Program-made: the position numbers and the translations under genes | The notes under the pieces: generated by a model | What the model was told of the DNA's origin: nothing | Seen by the model: only the letters and a program-made list of their open reading frames with translations | Databases searched by the model: none | Assembly: GCF_037392515.1 (NCBI RefSeq) | Contig: NC_090288.1 | Span: 9,279,969 to 9,343,968 of the forward strand | Source: Haliotis asinina | Taxonomy: Eukaryota > Mollusca > Gastropoda > Lepetellida > Haliotidae | Direction: 5' to 3' | Length of the DNA: 64,000 nt | Shown here: piece by piece, positions 57,966 to 64,000 of the stretch | Numbering within the stretch: the first letter of the stretch is position 1 | Layout of the letters: each line of letters begins with the position of its first letter

Positions 57966-60900
57966 AGACCTATTCTTACCCAGATCTTCAATTGTCTCAT
58001 CTATCTCAAACCAAATGGGACACCTTGATATATTTGACTTCTTTGATTGGCATTCTAGAATTTGGGTAGATGTAAAATGAGGACTACTTCTATAGACATC
58101 CTACTTCTATATTCTGTAATGTTGCTTGACAACGACATTAGAATCTATGTCAAAACATCGCCTCTACAGAATAATCAAGTTATATATACATAAAAATAGT
58201 CCTCTTTCTTGATATCTTAGTTTGTTCTTTAACAATGCACTCAGCAAAATAGAATCTGTACAAACACACATGACGTAAACAATCAAATGTGAGGCAATAA
58301 GTCACTAGTCAAACATCTCTATTTTGCAAGGCAAGTTTCCAGAAAGGTTGGCGTCACACTTGCCAGATGAAGTACAAGAGTTATCCAGATGAAGTGAAAA
58401 AGTAATTCAAGAATACCGTATGTCTGATGAAGTATAAGACTTCCTACTACCATTTCGGATGAAGTTTGATGACGAAACACAAGCATCTGACTAGGGAAGT
58501 TTACAAAAACGACGGATAATTTTACTGACACCAGTTGCAATACCTGAGCAACAACAATACACTCCAGAACCTCAGTGGAGTTGGTCCAGGTCTGGGGTAT
58601 TTCAACAACGCAGACAACATGCATGTAACTAATATGGTTTGGCACAAGTCCACGCAGACTGAAGAACCATTTCTTACTGAAATTGGGTCTTGGACTCGCC
58701 TGCAGAAATTTCAGCTTTGTTCTCATGCACATTTTAGGAAGAAAAAACATATTCAGGCATTAAATAAACATGTAACACATGTTATATCTGGGATAGCATT
58801 CTCTTTGTAAATTCAGATTCTAGGGGCTTTTTTCGGTTGGGTTGAGTCCCATCAGAGTCAGGTCTCTAATAGACAGTACACAAAGTCAGCTATCTAACCC
58901 ACTCAGCCACCTTGTCTTCATGAAAAGTAAGTCGGACAACTGATAGTCTAAACCTCAGACTTTGTGTAACCCTCAGGTAAGCATAAACTGGCATGACTCC
59001 CACAATGTCATTTAGAAAGTGGTCAAATATAACACACCATGTTTGGCATTACACCTTCTCAGGAAAGTTCAAGTTCCAGTTTTCTGCTGAACCCCATCCA
59101 GGATTCGAATCCTATGTCTCAGAATCAGGCTTTTTATCACCAGCACACAAAGTAAGTCATCTTACCCACAGCTGTACTTTACTGAGCAAGTGCAATTGCC
59201 AAAATGTATTATGTTGCGTCTGACCACTTGTAAAATGTCATTATGTATTAAATGAACATGACACATTTGTTTACCACAGTTAAGATATTGCCTTTAGGGA
59301 TTCATAGAAAAATACAATATCAATGACTGCACATGAAGCTGCTGCCGTGCAGTGAATGATGGGGTAAGGTATCTTATAACTTGGCTGGACATGGCCAGTA
59401 AATTCTGGTGTTTATATCCAGAGATAAACTCAATAGAAATGGTGGCCATAAAATAATAGTAAAAAACATGAAGTATACAATAGGTCAAAACAAAATCACC
59501 ATAAAATGAAAAACTACCACCACAGTTCTGAGCTTGTTACGATACAAAATTCTGACATAACTGAATCATGTCATACTGTTAAACTAAGTGTTCCCTGAGC
59601 TTCAAAATCTGTGATTCACCCTTGGACTTGTGAAACTGTTTCACCCCTTGAAACTAATAATGTATAAAAACAAACTGTCAAGAGGAATAACAGCAGAACT
59701 TGACCTATGATCCAGTTAAGGTGTTAAGGCACCTGCCTCCATGAGATCAGGTCAGGTTATCTTAACCTGGAAAATAGTTTCAAAAATTTGCTAGCCAGTT
59801 GGACTAGTTATGTTTGAAAGTTACTAGCCCACAAAATGTTTCCCTGGTCTGAAATCTGAATGTAGAAACTCCGCAAACACGTACACAATGGTACGCTGCT
59901 AATAGGATGAATATTTTTATCAAGCCATATTCTTGCTTGATTTAAAAGTGCATTATAACTCATTAAGTCACAAAGAATAATATATTTACAAAATTAGCCC
60001 ACAAAAATTCAGAAGCCAGTCGGGCCAGTGACTTCAGAGTTTTACTGTCTATGAGCTAGTGGGCCACTGGCCATTTTTCACACTGATCTGGACATTTGCC
60101 TTGGACCAGAGAAAATCAAATACATGTATGTCAGTTTGCATCAAATGGTTGCATATTTTTGCCTCAAGACCTAAAAATGTTCTCTTGTTTGATAAATAAA
60201 CAGTAGACTAAATACAGTACAATACATGTAATGGTTGGCACAGAAAAGAAATATGCTACTTTGAACATCATTTTGTTTGTATTCTTCACTATAACATATA
60301 ATCAAAAGTATTGTTTTTTCAAGAAATTAACCTGTATTCAACCTTGACACCATCTTTAAGCAATTCTTCATTACAACTTAATTGGCTGTATCTTGGCATG
60401 ATAACCTGTAAAACAAAATGTTGGTCAGTACAAAAGTTCATATATACCTCTGTCATATGTTGGTATAAAAACACTGATTGAGATGCAAGTCCCAGTGTTA
60501 AGAATACAGCTTGACAAAATGTTGCCTGCTTTAACAATAAAGTTAATAGTTTGGGCCAGTCTAACATCTGTAGGCTACAGAGAGTCTGTCTACTGTATCA
60601 CAGTAATGCTAGTCTACATGGTGTACAGAACACTGGATGTAGTGTTCACAGGGAATATACCTACTGGCAAACAAGGATAAGTTCAGCTCCCACCTGACAA
60701 TTGACATATACTAGCATGAATGAGTGCCACCAACCAATGCTTGCCATGGTGAGTGAAGGGGCCCAAGGTTGTCTGCGATCAAGTGTAGTGAATATGACCC
60801 ACTTGCTACACCGACCACGTGTGTCATATAAGCAAGGCTTGTGCAGCTGCATGTCATGCAATTACTTCTGGTAAACATGTTCTCTGTGCCGGTGCACCAT

Positions 60901-60989
60901 ATCCTTGTTTGCCAGTAGAGATATTCATAATAAGACTCAAAGCGATATAAACATGTACCTTCATGAACAGATTATTGGAATATTCCAAT

Positions 60990-61245
60990 ACACCTTTAAG
61001 AATAGGTTAAATGGATATACATACACCCTATTGAATAGGTTAGAGTATACCCATTCATCCCCATGAATAGGTTATAGCCTACATGAATAGGATAAAGGGA
61101 TGTACACAAAGACCTTTATGAATATCATGAATAGGTTATAAAGTATACCCAAGACCTTCATGAATAGGCTATACAGTATACCCATGACATTCATGAATAG
61201 GTTAAAAGAGTGTACCCAAAGACTTTCATGAATAGGTTATATTAA
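60990..61245. repeat. Degenerate tandem repeat, about 40-bp unit, about 6-7 copies
   Basis: 'catgaataggttataaagta' and 'tacccaaagacctt' recur with small insertions, ending about 35 bases from the stop codon of the ASZ1-like last exon. It may lie in that gene's 3' UTR. Confidence 0.8.
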
Positions 61246-61277
61246 ATACCACTGTGAAGACTATCTGTTTTCCTCCA

Positions 61278-61469
61278 TTATTCTGATGTCTTGATAAACA
61301 GTGACGTTGCCTGCTCCACCACGACGTCCCGCTTCCACCATACGAGCGCAACCACCGTTGCCACCACTGACACAGACAGGAGTCGCCTGACACGTGACCT
61401 GCACTTTGACCGGGCTTTGGATGAAGTAACTACCAGATCAGGAGGATCCAGATTCAATCGTTTCATTTC
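61278..61469 (-). CDS. ASZ1: ASZ1/GASZ-like terminal exon with tail anchor
   Basis: On the - strand, the acceptor GCGTATTACAG precedes a 63-codon open frame ending in TAA at 61280-61278. It begins EMKRLNLDPPDLVV, passes a basic stretch (KARSKCRSRVRR), and enters a hydrophobic helix (LLSVSVVATVVALVWW) followed by KRD and about 17 further residues. That is a tail-anchored topology with a basic flank, as expected for an outer mitochondrial membrane protein. Vertebrate ASZ1 ends in the same order: a DP-containing linker, a basic ILKR-type flank, one membrane helix, a short tail. The exon is CpG-rich while its surroundings are CpG-poor, which supports selection on it. GASZ acts in piRNA biogenesis and nuage (germ granules) in the germline. 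It could instead be an unrelated tail-anchored protein. Confidence 0.55.
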   Translation of the reverse strand, partial: EMKRLNLDPPDLVVTSSKARSKCRSRVRRLLSVSVVATVVALVWWKRDVVVEQATSLFIKTSE

Positions 61470-62923
61470 CTGTAATACGCAAAATAATCATCTGCACAAT
61501 CTACACAAATATTCTTACCACATGATATATACATGACACTGTGAAATTTTTATTACTGGCAGGTTTTACAGTAAAATTATCAACATAAAAGTCATTCAAT
61601 AAATAAAACAGGTGCCTGGTGTATTGTACTGACATGTGGATATCTACTTTATTCTTCAGTTATATGCAATTGCATTTTGTTTTCTAAAGTATACTCCCTG
61701 ACAAAAGAAACTGTATGATTTTATGATATGATTTTTTGTGTGTTTGTGTTCAGTAAACATAACTAGGCACCAAAAGAAACAGTGCATATGATAAAATTCT
61801 TTGCATAGGAATCTCAATGCAGTTTGAAATTTCTGTGAACACATTGTGTAGAGTCTATACATCCCCATTCTCTTCCAACAGGAGAATGATCCATCCCCGA
61901 AACCATGTCAATGTACATCTTCAGATGCAAAAATGTGACCTTTATGACACTCTACTGGTGAGCATAAATTGTGGACATAGACAATGTCTTGTGACAAAGT
62001 GTTACAAAGAAACTGTTTCACGATATGTAACTCCAAAAAACTCTCATCCTAATGAATCACCCTAATTTAAATGGTGGCACAACCAATAAGACTCCCCAAA
62101 TTCCAAATCTGATTACACTACATCAAACTGTGCTTTGCTCAACATGATCATCTGTCCGAATGACCAATAATCAGTTATCATAAGGAAGCAGGATGTAATA
62201 CATTTGAGCAAATGCTAAGTAACCTTGACCTTCTGACATGTAATAGGTTTACTAATGACCTTGACCCGTGGATTATTGTGATCTGTCTACCAGTTATTTT
62301 GATCCATTAATCCATAATGCTTATATTTCCATATCAATGCATTTCAAATCAATTTGTTTAACAAGAATGACATAACAGTTATAATTGTGTATAGATGTGT
62401 ACTCACAACAAAATTATTTCAGTAATTCCAAAAGTTGCACCACAGTTTGATGAGTGATAGATTATGGACAAAGACTGACAGACGCCACATCATTGTATAA
62501 ACTCCCAACCCCTTGTGTTAATAAACACAGATATGTCTAGTCTATTGCTCTTGATAATATCAAAATATTCTGAACACTGCTTATATTGAAAGTCCAACTG
62601 CATCACAGGCTGATTACTTATCTCCAACACATACTTCACTTTTCAAACCAAAGATTCATTTTCAACAACTGATAGTCATAGGCATCTAAAAATACATGCT
62701 GCTTATCTGGATGTAGCAAATTAAGGATAACACCTAACATCCAACACTTAATCATTACTGTAATGAAAATAAACATAATTTTTCCAACTGCAAAAACCTT
62801 CAATATTAATATGATAAACCTCAACCTCCTAACGTGAACAGATTCATAGAGAATGACTCTACAACAATATGGAATGGAAATATCACAAATGACATTAAAA
62901 AGAATAATAAATTGTCTTCATAC
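61470..62923 (-). other. Intron between the two ASZ1-like exons
   Basis: This is a 1.45-kb GT-AG phase-0 intron on the - strand. It is AT-rich and CpG-poor. No gene, RNA or clear mobile element is seen inside it. Confidence 0.5.
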
Positions 62924-63028
62924 CACATTTAGGCAACTGTGTAATCGACTAATTTCCTTTGCCAAGGCGTCAAGATTTTTCGAGGCATCTTGTGTATGCT
63001 TGTGAAGCTGCCTTGGCCCGGTGCCATC
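62924..63028 (-). CDS. ASZ1: ASZ1/GASZ-like penultimate exon (helical segment)
   Basis: Read on the - strand, the acceptor TCTCCCAG|GAT at 63029/63028 opens a 35-codon exon. It ends at a donor GTG|GTATGA (62924/62923), phase 0 at both ends. It encodes DGTGPRQLHKHTQ followed by an amphipathic helix-like run (ASKNLDALAKEISRLHSCLNV). The other two frames are closed. It joins in frame to the exon at 61469-61278. In vertebrate ASZ1 the segment just before the tail anchor has the same make-up: an acidic/Leu-rich helix of the type VEDLSEEVCKLKDLIQKLQ. The match is weak residue by residue; the call leans on architecture and on ASZ1 being WNT2's neighbour in vertebrates. Upstream exons (ankyrin repeats, SAM) would lie beyond position 64000. 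Confidence 0.5.
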
Positions 63029-63564
63029 CTGGGAGAGAAATACAGCACAGAAATAAGCACCTGTCTATCACACAGTTAACAAGCTACAGAAAGCAAAACA
63101 TCCCACAGCCCTTACCCTGACAAAAAACACAGGTAGATCACACACTGAAGGTAGGATAATGTCTTGCCTGTCGCGGATCTAAGTGGACAGACTGAAAACA
63201 TTATAGCAAAACATCTCACAGCTGTGACAGAAAACACATGTTCTCATGTGAGTGAATTTTACTCCCACAAGACCTAAGTAGAAAGGTATTGCTGAAGCGG
63301 CTGAGGTTGTAATACTCACAAAATGGCATAAGAAAGATGTTTAATTTGGGAGAGGGCTTGAAACCACCTGTTTCAGAAGTTAGATCAAGTGTCCATGTTT
63401 CACCGTGATCTTCAGAGATCCACAACTCTGTTTTTAGTGACTTTGTTATGAGTATGGCAAAAAGCCTTCAAACCGTAACACATACAAAAACTATCTTGAA
63501 TTTCCAAATCCTTAATTAAAAGTCACATTTAACCAAACTTGACCTTCAGAAACACTGCAAAAAT

Positions 63565-63815
63565 TCCCAAAGTTGTCTTGATGACAGTTGTGACACAAAC
63601 AAAAGTTGTCTTGCTGACAACTATGACACAAACATAAATTGTCTTGATGACCATTGTGACACAAAGGTTGTCTTCCTGACAACTATGACACAAAAATAAA
63701 TTGTCTTGATGACCATTGTGACACGAAGGAAGGTTGTCTTGCAGACAGATGTGACACAAACAAAAGTGGCCTTGATGACTGTTGAGACACAAACAAAAGT
63801 TGTCTTGAATGGGCA
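63565..63815. repeat. Degenerate tandem repeat, about 40-bp unit, about 6 copies
   Basis: 'aaagttgtcttgatgacagt' + 'tgtgacacaaac' alternates with a 'ctgacaactatgacacaaa' variant. The Cys/His-rich open frame on the - strand (63529-63819) is the translation of this repeat and is not a zinc-finger gene. Confidence 0.85.
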
Positions 63816-64000
63816 ACATTTAACCTATAGCAAACATGTTCAAAGCTGTGACACCACCACACAGATCCAGCATAATCCTGTATGATAAAAAACTTAATAC
63901 CTTCCTTGTGTCTTGTTACAAGTTACCACTGAGATAGCCAGATTAGACATGGGGAAGCAGCATAGGATCTACCTTGGTATGTTTGGAGAAGCAACATACC

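Larger units (their letters stand above)
51438..61277. other. CpG-poor region; no supported gene
   Basis: Long AT-rich, CpG-poor sequence between the 52-bp minisatellite and the ASZ1-like last exon. It contains a SINE (52191-52365), a MITE in a second SINE, a family-2 repeat and a tandem array near 61 kb. It may be the transcribed 3' part or downstream flank of the ASZ1-like gene, or another gene whose exons I cannot recognise. A 143-codon open frame at 58319-58750 (-) has no domain. Confidence 0.5.

Noticed and set aside
58319..58750. 143-codon open frame, - strand, and an overlapping + strand frame of 91 codons
   Set aside because: No recognisable domain; the right-hand part is built on loosely repeated GATGAAGT phrases. 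It might be a decayed mobile-element fragment.
60348..60402. Possible - strand exon (VIMPRYSQLSCNEELL...) between plausible splice sites
   Set aside because: It would lie after the stop codon of the ASZ1-like gene, and I cannot match it to any protein or join it to another exon.
63360..63425. Possible - strand exon (ISEDHGETWTLDLTSET) upstream of the ASZ1-like exons
   Set aside because: Its donor phase (1) does not fit the phase-0 acceptor at 63028; no intermediate exon was found.
63529..63819. Cys/His-rich - strand open frame resembling zinc fingers
   Set aside because: It is the translation of a degenerate 40-bp tandem repeat; spacing does not fit C2H2 fingers.
1..64000. CRISPR arrays, operons, phage or bacterial features
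   Set aside because: The sequence is eukaryotic; the direct repeats seen are tandem satellites without spacers, and no cas-like or prokaryotic genes are present.

Overview
The window is eukaryotic and looks like a gastropod mollusc, most likely an abalone-type vetigastropod. It has intron-rich single genes, large introns, and many copies of a tRNA-derived SINE whose tail reads 'gatattgctggaatattgc' followed by (CACT)n. I recognise that SINE from abalone-type sequence; the lineage call is from memory and not from a search. Two genes can be supported.

(1) A complete Wnt2 gene lies on the + strand at 15079-39609. Five exons (15079-15164, 21025-21260, 26891-27168, 27789-28053, 39368-39609) join in phase to 1107 bases, which is 368 residues plus a stop. 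The protein has a signal peptide, the 24-cysteine Wnt pattern and the lipidated-serine motif CHGVSGSC. The first exon codes for only 28 full codons and is easy to miss. (2) At the right edge, on the - strand, are two in-phase exons (63028-62924 and 61469-61278). They look like the C-terminus of ASZ1/GASZ, a germline piRNA-pathway protein of the outer mitochondrial membrane: a short helical segment, a basic stretch and a tail anchor. WNT2 and ASZ1 are neighbours in vertebrates, so this would be an old linkage, here arranged tail to tail.

Layout. 1-15.0 kb: no supported gene; a TG microsatellite with TG-rich tandem repeats, several short minisatellites, a SINE, and a perfect 80-bp-arm fold-back element at 9.8-10.0 kb. 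15.1-39.6 kb: Wnt2. Intron 1 carries a higher-order tandem repeat. Intron 3 carries a second perfect fold-back element with the same build. Intron 4 (11.3 kb) carries a MITE-like inverted-repeat element and a 44-bp minisatellite of about 0.9 kb. 39.6-49.7 kb: the Wnt2 3' UTR, then gene-poor sequence with SINEs, tandem repeats and a (CTA)n tract. 49.7-64.0 kb: base composition changes abruptly to CpG-poor, TG/CA-rich DNA. This part holds a 52-bp minisatellite, a MITE inserted into a SINE, and the ASZ1-like exons.

The most unusual objects are the two fold-back insertions (9792-9994 and 27200-27393). Each has 100% identical arms of 78-80 bp, an 11-13 bp flanking direct repeat, a short related left leader, and a core resembling a hammerhead ribozyme (CTGANGA, A, 5-bp stem, 8-base loop, GAAAC). 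Hammerhead motifs of this kind are known from Penelope-like retroelements, so these may be short non-autonomous derivatives of such elements.
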